Origin: Argyresthia goedartella
Lineage: Eukaryota; Arthropoda; Insecta; Lepidoptera; Argyresthiidae
Assembly: GCA_949825045.1 (NCBI GenBank)
Contig: OX463827.1
Coordinates: 4,362,501-4,426,500, forward strand
Direction: 5' to 3'
DNA length: 64,000 bases
The notes under the pieces are model-generated. The model saw nothing but the letters and a program-made list of their open reading frames with translations. It searched no databases and was not told the DNA's origin. The position numbers and the translations under genes were made by a program. Shown here piece by piece: positions 44,031-53,514 of the stretch (its first letter is position 1; every line of letters starts with the position of its first letter).

Positions 44031-44079
44031 CACACGAAATATCAGGGCGAAGTGGTGGTTCTTGTGATAGGTTGACATG

Positions 44080-44215
44080 TAAGAATGTACGTATGTCACA
44101 CGCAGGGATACCCCAGGCCCAGGACAGAACAAAATGGAGATCCCTGGTCAAGCCCCGTACCAATAACCACGACAGTCACGATCCTCAGCCATGAAGGAAC
44201 GACTAGAACGAATTA
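44080..44215 (+). pseudogene. RTE-like LINE C-terminal fragment
   Basis: Contains GCCCAGGACAGAACAAAATGG, reading AQDRTKWRSLV, then SHDPQP, a pattern found at the end of RTE-like pol proteins; compare the block at 40165-40205. Very short. Confidence 0.45.
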
Positions 44216-44235
44216 GTTACCAATTTCTGATACAA

Positions 44236-44430
44236 GTTAGGTGACAGATCTACTATGTGGTGGCCAATGTAATAATTTTATGACCGATATTAAAAAAAAG
44301 GTGATTTTTAATTCATTTTAGCTGACGAATCTAATATTATTTAGTGATACGATAAAGATGACAGAACCATTATTTTAGTAGCAACATGATTTATTAGGTG
44401 ATCAAAATGGCCTTTATTAGGTGATCAATA
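44236..44430 (-). repeat. Degenerate tandem repeat of about 21 bp (GGTGAY units)
   Basis: GTGAC/GTGAT-like words start at 44241, 44260, 44280, 44301, 44322, 44344, 44358, 44378, 44398 and 44421, so nearly all spacings are 19-23. It is the reverse complement of the 43810 array's motif. Each unit is GGTGAY followed by an A/T-rich spacer with ATTTTA. Confidence 0.65.
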
Positions 44431-45142
44431 AAATCTTACCCGTATCGTTAAAATCATAGTTATCCACAATAGCGACAAACTTCTTCGGTCGGCATTTACA
44501 ATATGTATTTTTTTAAATAGTTTAGGATAAATTATGTTCTCGGAGATATCCCCATAACTTTTCTGTGCATACATTTCCTTGCTCCATCATCATCATTACC
44601 GAGCATAAAACCTGTAACGCAAGTTCCCCCAGTTCCTCAGATACATTTTATTAGCAATAAAAGTCATAATTCCTCTGCTATCTAGACAGGATCTGCGGAG
44701 CGAACGCAGTGTTATACTAATTAGGCTGCGCTGCTAAAAGCTTCGGTCTTATTGTCCTGCGTACGTTGTTCTACCGTGACGCGCCGTATCGGGCTTGCGA
44801 TCTGGGGGGCTAAAATGGATGCTGTTGCAGTTTTATAACAGAAGCAATAGATTAAAAAAATATTCAGAATTCATATGGCACTGATAGGTGGTGGAATTAT
44901 GCACTAAACTGACAGCTATAATGTAATATCTAATATTTGACATCTGTCTGTGTTATCATAGTGCTTGCACCATCTCAAAAATATAGATTGAATTTCATGG
45001 AAAGATACGGACTTCACACATCTGTGAGTTCAACGCAGTCAGCATTGATTTTGATCGATGGATTTTTTGGGTAAAATATCTAGTTTAAAAAAGAATAAAG
45101 GTTCACCGACGTACAACCTTGTAACCTTGTACAGTAGTACAA
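44431..45142. other. No gene recognised
   Basis: A GATCTGCGGAGCGAACGCAG phrase near 44691 is somewhat GC-rich; nothing more can be called. Confidence 0.4.
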
Positions 45143-45309
45143 GTTTAATTTTGCCGTTCGACACTTCTCGGCCATTTTTTAACTATCGTTAATCAATCAA
45201 ATGTTTTCAGATTTTCCCATAACACACCTGTGCCAAATTTCAAGTTTCTAGGACATATTGATCACTTTCAGCGACTAAAACCGAGAAGTGTCGGGCGGTA
45301 AAGTTAAAA
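45143..45309. mobile_element. MITE-like element with CGACACTTCTCGG inverted arms
   Basis: Arms 45143-45171 and 45281-45309: left TAATTTTGCCGTTCGACACT, right complement TAACTTTACCGCCCGACACT, both continuing TCTCGG. About 110 bp between. No ORF. Confidence 0.65.
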
Positions 45310-45508
45310 TAATCGTTCTGTAACGATGTTAAGTTTTGTAGTTTTTTTTTTATGTTTATAATGGTTTATTAGTCACAATAAAACGTAAAATTACCTTCTT
45401 TTGTGATTATGAACCGACTCCGGACTTGCCACGGCCGCTGCGCCGAAGTTATCACAAGTGGGGGTATAGAGACAATCCTTTCAGCTCCTGCGCAGACATT
45501 CAGAGCTT

Positions 45509-45597
45509 GACCTACCTCACGGAGGACATATAGAGGATAGTCCTCCGTGAGGTAGGTCCTCCGCCCTCAATTGACCATAGGGTCAATTGAGGGCGGA
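45509..45597. repeat. Two abutting perfect hairpins
   Basis: Hairpin 1: arms 45509-45527 and 45540-45558 (19 bp, loop 12 nt). Hairpin 2: arms 45560-45576 and 45581-45597 (17 bp, loop ATAG). One base separates them. No terminator-type U-run follows; not a bacterial feature. Confidence 0.9.
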
Positions 45598-45689
45598 CTG
45601 CAAAGGGTCCACTCCGATGACGAAGTGACGCTAGTGAACACACGCTAAATAAATAAATTGCAATAAATACGTTTTTTTACTGAAAAAAT

Positions 45690-45830
45690 AAGCAAAAATT
45701 ATCCTTTTCATATTAGGTTTGGTGGAAGAAATCTGTTGTAAGAGATACGCTTGCATTTGTTAATGTACATTATTCATCCCTGAAATGTGAATTTTCATGT
45801 GCAATAAAAATATACGAAATATACAGACGT
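45690..45830 (+). mobile_element. LINE 3'-end fragment with conserved stem-loop
   Basis: GGTGGAAGAAATCTGTTGTAAG then AGATACGCTTGC, followed by TTTTCATGTGCAATAAAAATA. Confidence 0.6.
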
Positions 45831-45856
45831 GGTTTTAAATAGTCTGCTTATTTGGG

Positions 45857-45995
45857 GAACAAATTTTCCTGAGAAACATGATCGCAAATATGAAAAAAAA
45901 ATGGGTTTCCCATAGTCACTTATAATCGGGTCAATGTATTGACGGACGAATTTTTTTTTCATTTGCGACCATTTGTTTCTTAGGAAAAGTTGTTC
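45857..45995. mobile_element. Palindromic MITE-like element (139 bp)
   Basis: Arms of about 45 bp (GAACAAATTTTCCTGAGAAAC against GAACAACTTTTCCTAAGAAAC, then CGCAAAT and an A-run) around a 45-bp centre. The 75-codon minus frame across it is incidental. Confidence 0.65.
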
Positions 45996-46040
45996 GTATT
46001 TATGGGTTCTATCATTCTCCAATATATGGAGACAGTTTAA

Positions 46041-46501
46041 GGTGATACGAAAAAAATATGGGTCTTTTTCGAAGCCTCCACTATAAAGTCATCTACAGAT
46101 TTGATTTTTGGGTTTATTTGTTGTACCTACGTAACGTGTATTTGATTAAGATTCTTACTGAAGGAAAACGTGATTGGATGAAATTTTCTCGATATAATTT
46201 AATTACGATAATACCTCTTAATGGTTTTATTTTTTCCTGTAATTCTAGAGTCCTAACTAATTGCATTGCGGAATTGCATTCCAAATGTGGGTATTGTGTA
46301 TTCGTAAACTCTCCTTGAAAATCTTTTTGACAAAATAGCGTAGTATATGTTCAATCAATTTTTATGTGGCTTGTCGCTACTTTATTTTAGTTGGATTGGA
46401 GCGCATTGTTTGCGCTCTCTTTTCTTTCTCATGTGGAAGTTATTAGCGCTGTCACTTTCGTTTACATTCGTATTCCTTTTAAATATATTTTTCGTATCAC
46501 C
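46041..46501. mobile_element. TTAA-flanked MITE of the GGTGATACGAA family, best copy
   Basis: 461 bp. Left GGTGATACGAAAAAAATAT after TTAA (46037-46040); right ATATATTTTTCGTATCACC before TTAA (46502-46505). Serves as reference for copies at 4213 and 10717. Confidence 0.8.
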
Positions 46502-46505
46502 TTAA

Positions 46506-46784
46506 GACCACAGCTTTTAAACAAAATTGTGCAATTATTACTTTGAAGAAATAAATAATATGGTGTGCCCTCTCTCCATTACAAGGTGTACAATATTAAA
46601 ATATTACCTATCGCAATAACCCTACTTTGACTGAACAATAAAAATAACAGCTTGAGATGTGACTGCTCTTGTCTGGTTCTTTTTTTCAAGCAAGTTTTTA
46701 ATTTATTTGTTTAGCTAGTTTGGTTGTGACTTCTCTCAGATTAGTGCTAACTCGCATTTTTTTATATCCTTACAGGCAAATCAA
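46506..46784. other. No gene recognised
   Basis: AT-rich spacer between a MITE and a SINE. Confidence 0.4.
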
Positions 46785-46975
46785 TCAAATGAGACTTTGT
46801 TTCTGGCACCACACTAGATACCCTGTGTCATAGGAACCAGAAACAGCGATGTCACAAAGATAGAAAAAAAAAACAGATATTGATTGTTATATCTTCACCC
46901 AGCCGGGATTAGAAACCAAGTACCTCTTGCTTGGGAGGTAAACCGTCGGACACCAACGCCTCAGAGGTCTTCGTC
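46785..46975 (-). mobile_element. SINE family 1, minus copy
   Basis: Minus strand: box A region ACCTCTGAGGCGTTGG, degraded box B GGTTTCTAATCCCGG, then CATCGCTGTTTCTGGTTCC and GGTATCTAGTGTGG. An internal A-run replaces part of the body. Confidence 0.7.
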
Positions 46976-47189
46976 TAAATTTGTGATATCTATCGCCCTC
47001 AGTGACAGCTGAAGTATGAAGTTATTGTTACTGAAAGTCTAATGATTTCTACTAGAACGTTCTTAATTCACATGCATTCGTACATGCGTGAACGCATGGT
47101 CGCGCGCGCATGCGATGCGTCGCGGGTGGCACTTGCTATTAGAACTTACATTTATATTCTTTATATCGTTTTTGTTTTTGGCTTATGTT

Positions 47190-47290
47190 TAAACGATCAC
47201 CAAAAACGCACCTATTTTACTACCAATAAATTTGAAACTGCCGCCAAAATTAGTAAACGACCACTGTGTTTGGATAAATGATCACCAAAC
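47190..47290 (+). repeat. Degenerate 21-bp repeat, third locus (GATCACC units)
   Basis: GATCACCAAAAAC, ACTACCAATAAA, GCCGCCAAAATTAG, GACCACTGTGTT and GATCACCAAAC, with CC ends at about 47201, 47224, 47245, 47265 and 47286, i.e. 20-23 bp apart. Confidence 0.55.
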
Positions 47291-47677
47291 TTCTTTTTAT
47301 GTTTTGTGTACTTAAATTTAATTAAGATTTGCCCGAACTTATTATTTCTTCGAAGTAAATTTTCCGTTCGCATTTGTCTCCGAAAGTTTTTTTACAGTAT
47401 TGTAGTTTTCTGAATCTTTATTTTAACGCTTTCTTTTTTTTCTATGAGAATATTTTCTTGTCGTCTTTTTTCAATGCAGCATATATACACTTTCGGGATT
47501 ATATAAAAACGTTTTTTCTTCAATGCTGCGTATTTAGACAATGTAAATGATTTTCTGTCCCCGTAAAGAACGTTTGATCAAAGTGACCAAAAGGATTTAT
47601 TCCACTAACAGCTTAGCACCTGTAACCAGAAATATAATTCCGCGATAGTGACAAATCGAAACCGACCGTTGATTTTT

Positions 47678-48495
47678 CCCCTGTGGCCACGTGGTCCGAC
47701 TGCTTTGTCCGACCAGTCGGACGACGTGGATTTTTTTTTCCGTTGTTTCGACTATCGAACTACATGGAATCACAACTCCGCTTCGTCCGATTGATCGGTC
47801 TACCTGGTCTTTTGTATTCCTGTTAGATCGACTAATCGGAGTGCATGGACTCGCAACACCGCTTCGTCCGATTGATCGGTCTACCTGGTCTTTTGTATTC
47901 CTGTTAGATCGATTAATCGGTCTAGAAACTCTTACCATATTGTCAAAATAAAATGAACAATTAAGGGCATATTTATTTTTTATGATTCATAAATAATTGA
48001 ATAATAACATAAAAAACTTCTGTTTTAAAATAAAACTTTCCCTTTCAGTACTAAAACGAGTAGGTACTTTCAACATTTAAAGAGCGAGCCTTTCCAAGCC
48101 AATCTCTTTACCTATACATAGAATTCATTTTTAGTATTAGGTGGCCAGTTACTGGAGGGTGGCCAGTAACTAGCCATTTACCTTGTATATGAATAAAAAA
48201 AAAATGTCATTAATTGTTCCTATTATTTTGACAATATGGTAAGAGTTTCTAGACCGATTAATCGATCTAACAGGAATACAAAAGACCAGGTAGACCGATC
48301 ACTCGGACAAAGCGGAATTGCGAGTCCATGCACTCCGATTAATCGATCTAACAGGAATACAAAAGACCAGGTAGACCGACCAATCGGACGAAGCGGAGTT
48401 GCGATTCCATATAGTTCGATAGTCGAAACAACGGGAAAAAAATCCACGTCGTCCGACTGGTCGGACAAAGCAGTCGGACCACGTGGCCACAGGGG
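47678..48495. mobile_element. Foldback element with 287-bp inverted arms
   Basis: Arms 47678-47964 and 48210-48495 are reverse complements with roughly 95% identity by eye; the 245-bp centre is AT-rich. Termini are CCCCTGTGGCCACGTGG and its complement. ATTTTT occurs directly outside both ends (47672-47677, 48496-48501) and may be a 6-bp duplication. Each arm holds an 81-bp tandem duplication (second copy offset from 47781 to 47862) and many short near-palindromes (CCGATTGATCGG, TCGATTAATCGG, GTCCGACCAGTCGGAC). Frames of 86-113 codons in both arms are a by-product of the repeats. No transposase inside. Confidence 0.85.
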
Positions 48496-48747
48496 ATTTT
48501 TCACTTGACTGTACCTACTCTTTTTAATTGAACGTATGAGATTTACTTTTAGGTTTTAGTTAGTTAATTAAAACAATTTAAAGCATTTTTAACTTTTATT
48601 CCTTAACTATAAAATGAAATTAATCTTAAAATAACATTATATTCTTTGTAACACAATATAAATAGGTAACGTACCAGTCTTACCACTGATTAAAAACAAA
48701 CACTGAACATTCGTTTAATAACCGTAAACGAAACTATTGAAACGTAT

Positions 48748-50106
48748 CTAATATTTTAAGTAAGATAACTTTTCTATGCAAAGTTTGATATCTGTCATTA
48801 AATATCTGTCAATAATGCTTTGGATTTTTTCATCCATGTGAATGAATTTTCGGGCTCTTTTGCGTGAAACCGTTTTTAATTCAGCTTGAAGGATCTTAAA
48901 ATCGAAGTCTTTTGATTGTTCTTTCAAATTTGAAATCATGTTAAATAAACTGCGGTTTCTTTGCATCTCTTTATTAAGTTGGCTGTGGAACCCCTCCACA
49001 ACATTGTTGGTTCTATGTCTCTGTGCATAGCATGAAACTAGCCTAATTTGTTTCATGGAAAACCACTGAGCGTCCATATAGCAGTTGAATGTTTCAACCG
49101 CCGCTGGTAGAGTCGGGGGCTTTGCTGAAACGCTGTACCATCCCTTTAGTATTTTGGAATCTGGTAAAAGTACGATAGCGACACATTTAGCCACGTAACT
49201 GCTGCCTTCACGAGTTTGCCTCATCCCCAATTCCTCAGCCTTACTCCACACTGCTTTTGAGAAGTGGAAGTAACAACCTGAGACTTTTGTAGCCTCATAT
49301 ACTGTCTTTATCGCATTAATTGTGGCTACCTCAAAATCCATCATGGCACATTTGGGGAAGTAGTTGGGTATAGTATTCTTAACACCAAGGAATATTTTTT
49401 TATACGTGCTCTGTTTTTTATTACCAAGCAAGGCGTATATAAATGGGACCACATTTGTGTGCTCTTCAGAAGATCCTACATCCCCGTGAATGGTATAGAG
49501 CTGGGCGTACGGCTTCGGGACAATTTTAAGCGTTCCGTCCAAAAAGTAGGTGTCAACGTGTTTGACGTAGTCCTTGCATTGTTCGCTGATGAATATTAGG
49601 ATATTATCTTCCTGGTGTACCAAAAAGTTTTCCGATAAAAAATTTGGGATGATGACGTCTTTACAAGTCTTGAAGGTATTACTACTCCCCGAAGCCTTCT
49701 TCTGTGCTGCGTACAAAGAATCCCGCTTTTCAAAAAATGTTGGGACTTTGTCCACATACTCTAACAGCTTATGATATTTACGCATTTCTTCCTTCAAAAT
49801 TAAAGGGACGGGTCGAAAATCAGTAGCGACCTTTTTCTTTACAGCAATAATCGATTCTTCGACGTCGATGCTCTCATAATCGGGTATACACGAGTGATCC
49901 TTGGATTTTAGAATGATTGGTTCCTTAGAACTAATTGTTACAGTACCATTACAATATTTTGTAGAACATCGCCACACTGAAGATTCCTTGTTGGCCCGGT
50001 GGAAGTAATGACGACAACCGGCTCTTATCAACAGTAGCCCACCGTGAGTGCTTTCGATGAACTTAAAGTTGGTATTGGCACTGCTACTGGTAAGTTCCGA
50101 ATCCAT
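48748..50106 (-). CDS. FLYWCH zinc-finger / MULE transposase-like protein, intact
   Basis: 452 codons, uninterrupted, ATG at 50104-50106. Residues about 14-73 form a FLYWCH-type zinc finger: WRC (Cys 47), Cys 52, His 71, with a final Cys 73 where His is usual. The MULE transposase core follows with Asp 190 (TYFLDGTLK), Asp 257 (CAMMDFEV), the C-x2-H motif Cys 278/His 281 (GCYFHF), and Glu 371 (NNVVEGFHSQLN). All three catalytic acids are present, so DNA cleavage activity is plausible. No flanking MULE terminal inverted repeats were found within about 300 bp on either side. It could be an active transposase, a recently dead element without frame damage, or a domesticated gene. A foldback element ends 250 bp downstream. 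No intron is apparent. Shorter than many MULE transposases, mainly at the C-terminus. Confidence 0.85.
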   Translation of the reverse strand: MDSELTSSSANTNFKFIESTHGGLLLIRAGCRHYFHRANKESSVWRCSTKYCNGTVTISSKEPIILKSKDHSCIPDYESIDVEESIIAVKKKVATDFRPVPLILKEEMRKYHKLLEYVDKVPTFFEKRDSLYAAQKKASGSSNTFKTCKDVIIPNFLSENFLVHQEDNILIFISEQCKDYVKHVDTYFLDGTLKIVPKPYAQLYTIHGDVGSSEEHTNVVPFIYALLGNKKQSTYKKIFLGVKNTIPNYFPKCAMMDFEVATINAIKTVYEATKVSGCYFHFSKAVWSKAEELGMRQTREGSSYVAKCVAIVLLPDSKILKGWYSVSAKPPTLPAAVETFNCYMDAQWFSMKQIRLVSCYAQRHRTNNVVEGFHSQLNKEMQRNRSLFNMISNLKEQSKDFDFKILQAELKTVSRKRARKFIHMDEKIQSIIDRYLMTDIKLCIEKLSYLKY

Positions 50107-50412
50107 TTTTAGTATTTAATGTTAAATTCGAACCAAACGACGTAGGTGAAATTTGGCAGACTTACGAAAAGTCATTGTCAAACTCAATTGATTCAACATA
50201 AAAATAATTACAGTACATCATAGTAATACGAAAATAAAGAGGTTTCTTGCTACACAACTGCAAACACTCGAACGAATACACTTACTCGATAGTGAATCTA
50301 GACAGCCTAACTACTTGTTGCAGCTAATCAATTCCGCGTAACACAATTAGCATGATTCACTTCGGGGACATTTGTAAAAATAGTTCAGGTACCAATTAAT
50401 AGGCTAACTTAA

Positions 50413-50521
50413 GGGCCGATACACACGGACACAATCTAATGGCATTTTATATAGAGCACGTGCAGTCGGATTTCCCAGACATGTTTCGATTTGAATGCAG
50501 TTAGTCTGCGTGTAGCGGCCC
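50413..50521. mobile_element. Harbinger-like MITE (109 bp, TAA duplication)
   Basis: GGGCCGATACACACGGAC at the left and the complement GGGCCGCTACACGCAGAC at the right; TAA at 50410-50412 and 50522-50524. A 3-bp TWA-type duplication fits PIF/Harbinger. Confidence 0.7.
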
Positions 50522-50661
50522 TAAGTTACGTTAGGTAGGTTTAATTTAGCATATAAGGTTTGAGTTATACATATCTTATATCACGTTACAATAATAAATA
50601 TAAATTACGTTTAAGAAACGCGAATCGAAAAAGACAGAAAGATAGATTATGGTACGTATGT

Positions 50662-50941
50662 ATTTTACCGATCGGGGGAAAATGCGAACAACATATATAA
50701 ATCGCTGCAAGCTTTACTCAATTTGACTAGTATTGACGTTTCTTTTGTACCATTTACTGATATTTATTTTAATGATTTTACCTATAATCATTATCTAAGT
50801 ACATCATCTATGGGTAAAAATTATATAGCTCGACTACGGATGTATCGAATAATATTTCACCTTTGCCGATCTCGATTCTTGGCAAATATAAAAGATGTCG
50901 AACGAAATACATCTCGTCGCATTTTCCCCATCAAATTTTAA
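50662..50941. mobile_element. MITE-like element with GGGGAAAATGCGA ends
   Basis: Left GATCGGGGGAAAATGCGA, right complement TTTGATGGGGAAAATGCGA, about 280 bp apart. The 72-codon frame inside is incidental. Confidence 0.6.
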
Positions 50942-51272
50942 ACCATTTCAGATAAATCGGTATATCACAAGTGCCGTGCAATCTAGCCGATATTGCACAT
51001 CGACCAGGATCTATTGACAAACTCAAACTCAAACTCAAAAGAACTTTATTACTGTAGATATTTACGTATACTTAGCAAACGTCATTTTTTGCCTCTTCTC
51101 TACATTGGACCACTGTGGGAGAAGAAGGGCGTAGAAACTCCCACAGATTGATTTTTTAATCTCTTTTAAAAATAGGTTGTGCTTAACTAATACAATTATG
51201 ATTTATTTTTATTTAATAAGCTGGAATAAATAATTACAAAATTATTAACAGCAAGGTCTGTGTTGAGCCAGA

Positions 51273-53396
51273 TTAACCCCATACAGTCCTGTCATTTAAG
51301 TAATCTTGAACATTGTAATATCCCTTTTTCGACAAAGTCGCTTTAACATGCTTTTTAAATTGCTCAAATGGCAATTTCAAAATCTCCAGAGGTATCTTAT
51401 TGTAGTAGAGAATGCACTGACCCTTGAAAGAATTGCTAACCTTCGCGAGTCTAAAACGGGGCGCACATAGTCTGTGATTATTTCTTAGGTAAACATTACA
51501 GCTATCGCTAAGTTTGGAAAATGTTGTAAGGTTCTTGCGTACATACATAATATTTTCGAAAATAAATTGACGAGCTACTGTTAGTATGTCAATTTCTTTA
51601 AAAAGCTCTCTTAAGGATTCTGTTCGTTTTAAATTATAATTTTCTCGAATAGCTCTTTTCTGTAAAATAAAAATAGTTTGAATATCCGCTGCTTTCCCCC
51701 ACAACAAGATACCATAGGACATCACACTATGAAAGTAAGTAAAATATACTAGCCTAGATGTAGCCACATCCGTGCTTTGTCTGATGTTCCTAACAGCGTA
51801 AGCCGCAGAACTTAATTTACCAGCCAATTTATCTATGTGGGGTCCCCACTGCAATTTGCTATCAATGGTTATTCCAAGAAACTTCGTATCATTTACTAAT
51901 TCTAACGTGCTGTTGTCTAACACTAAACTGGTCTCAACTTGCCTGACATTTGGAAGTGAGAATTTGATACACTTGGTTTTACCAGCGTTTAACAATAAAT
52001 TATTAACTGTGAACCAATTAAAGGTTAAAGACAATACACCATTAACATCATCAAATTCTCCTTTTTGTCTTTCAATTTTGAAGACCAGTGAAGTATCATC
52101 AGCAAACAACACTATGTCAGTTAATTTCTCCACCATGAAAGGCAGATCATTAATATATACCAGGAATAAGAAAGGGCCTAATATGGAACCTTGTGGAACG
52201 CCCATTTTAACACCTTATCCATCAGATTTTACGCCGTTAACTTCTGCCTTTTGAATTCTATTGCTTAGGTATGATCTTAGTAGATCCAACGCTTTATTTC
52301 TAACTCCGTAATGATTTAATTTAATTAATAGCGTATTATGAACAACACAATCAAACGCCTTCGACAGGTCGCAAAAAACTCCGATGGCATCCTGTGCGGC
52401 CTCCGATGCAGAATAAATATGAGATATAAGGGTAATACCTGCATCCGTAGTCGATTTACCCCTAGTGAAACCGTATTGTTTGGCGTGGAGTTGTTTTGTA
52501 CGATTGAAGTGTGAGAGCATTTGATTGAGTATAATCTTTTCAAATATTTTACTTAGTGTTGGAAGAACAGATATTGTTCTGAAATTTGAAGGATCACCCT
52601 TATTTCCCGACTTGAACAGAGGTATCAGTTTACTGTGTTTCATGAGGTCTGGGAAAGCCCCATCGTCAACACATTTATTGAATATATAAGCTAAATGTGG
52701 TATAACTAGAATTACTGAACCAATGACTTTGACTGATATACCCCACAGGTCTTCCGTATTTTTTAAGTTAAGTAATTTAAACGTTTTGACAATGTCCTGG
52801 GGATATACATGATGAAATTTTAAATATACATTACTGGCGCTAGTGTTATTTTTTAATAAAGTCTCTGCTTCATATGGAGATGAATTTAGATGGTCTGTTG
52901 TGAGTAAGGGTACATTGGTGAAGAATGTTTCAAAAGCTCGAGCAACATCAGCGCTGGATTTTACAACATCATCACCTATCTTCAGGCAGAAATCATTGTC
53001 CCTTGGTATAACTTTGCCAGTTTCGCGGTTTATTATTTGCCAAACTGTTTTCATTCTATTATTTGAATTTTGAATTTTTCTATTAATGTGTAAAGTTTTT
53101 GCAGTTCTACAAACCAACTTGAAAGTTTTGGAATATTTTTTAACATAGTCATGAAATTTTCGATCAAAGTTATAGGTTTTTTGTTCATAAAGGTCATATA
53201 ACATAACTCTACTTTTACGAATTCCAAACGTTGCCCAGTCATTAAATTTAGATTTACCGTTGTAGTCACTGACTTTCTTTAATTTAAAAACTTTATTGAA
53301 TTCTGTCTGAATAATGCTGAAGAAGTCTGAGTAGATTTTGTTTGGGTTCTGTTCATCAAAATCCGGTACTGGCAAATTTATATCTAACTTTTTCAT
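51273..53396 (-). pseudogene. LINE reverse transcriptase (same element)
   Basis: Two in-frame halves. 52215-53396: linker, then LIPLFKSGNKGDPSNFRTI (finger), AKQYGFTRGKSTTDA, and GVFCDLSKAFDCVVHN (first catalytic Asp). 51273-52205: MGVPQGSILGPFLF, then VLFADDTSLVF (FADD active site), KTKCIKFSLPN, LGITIDSKLQWG, and a thumb/C-terminal region ending NVQDYLNDRTVWG. They are separated only by an in-frame TAA at 52215-52217; the sister copy near 63530 has an open codon there. Polymerises cDNA at the nicked target. Apart from the stop the domain looks complete. Confidence 0.9.
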
Positions 53397-53514
53397 ATAC
53401 GTCTCTAGTCTATGGGATGTAATAGGCCTATAAAATGATGGATCAGTCCTATTTTTACTGGCAATTGGGAATGAAACTGTTTGACCACTGTGATCGGATC
53501 ACAAAATACGTTAT

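Noticed and set aside
43810..44430. CRISPR-like regular repeats
   Set aside because: Units of about 21 bp are degenerate and contiguous, without conserved repeats plus unique spacers; the genome is that of an animal.
45509..45597. Transcription terminator pair
   Set aside because: No U-run follows and the surroundings are eukaryotic.
46058..46318. Similar small ORFs at 46058-46318 and 4278-4484 ending in the same VNSP and stop
   Set aside because: They lie in two copies of one MITE. Most base differences change amino acids, and the third copy (10717-11218) has stops, so there is no sign of coding constraint.
47691..48508. Frames of 86-113 codons in the foldback arms, apparently a repeated protein family
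   Set aside because: They exist on both strands of both arms and follow the DNA repeats exactly; the similarity is explained by the inverted and tandem repeats, not by coding.
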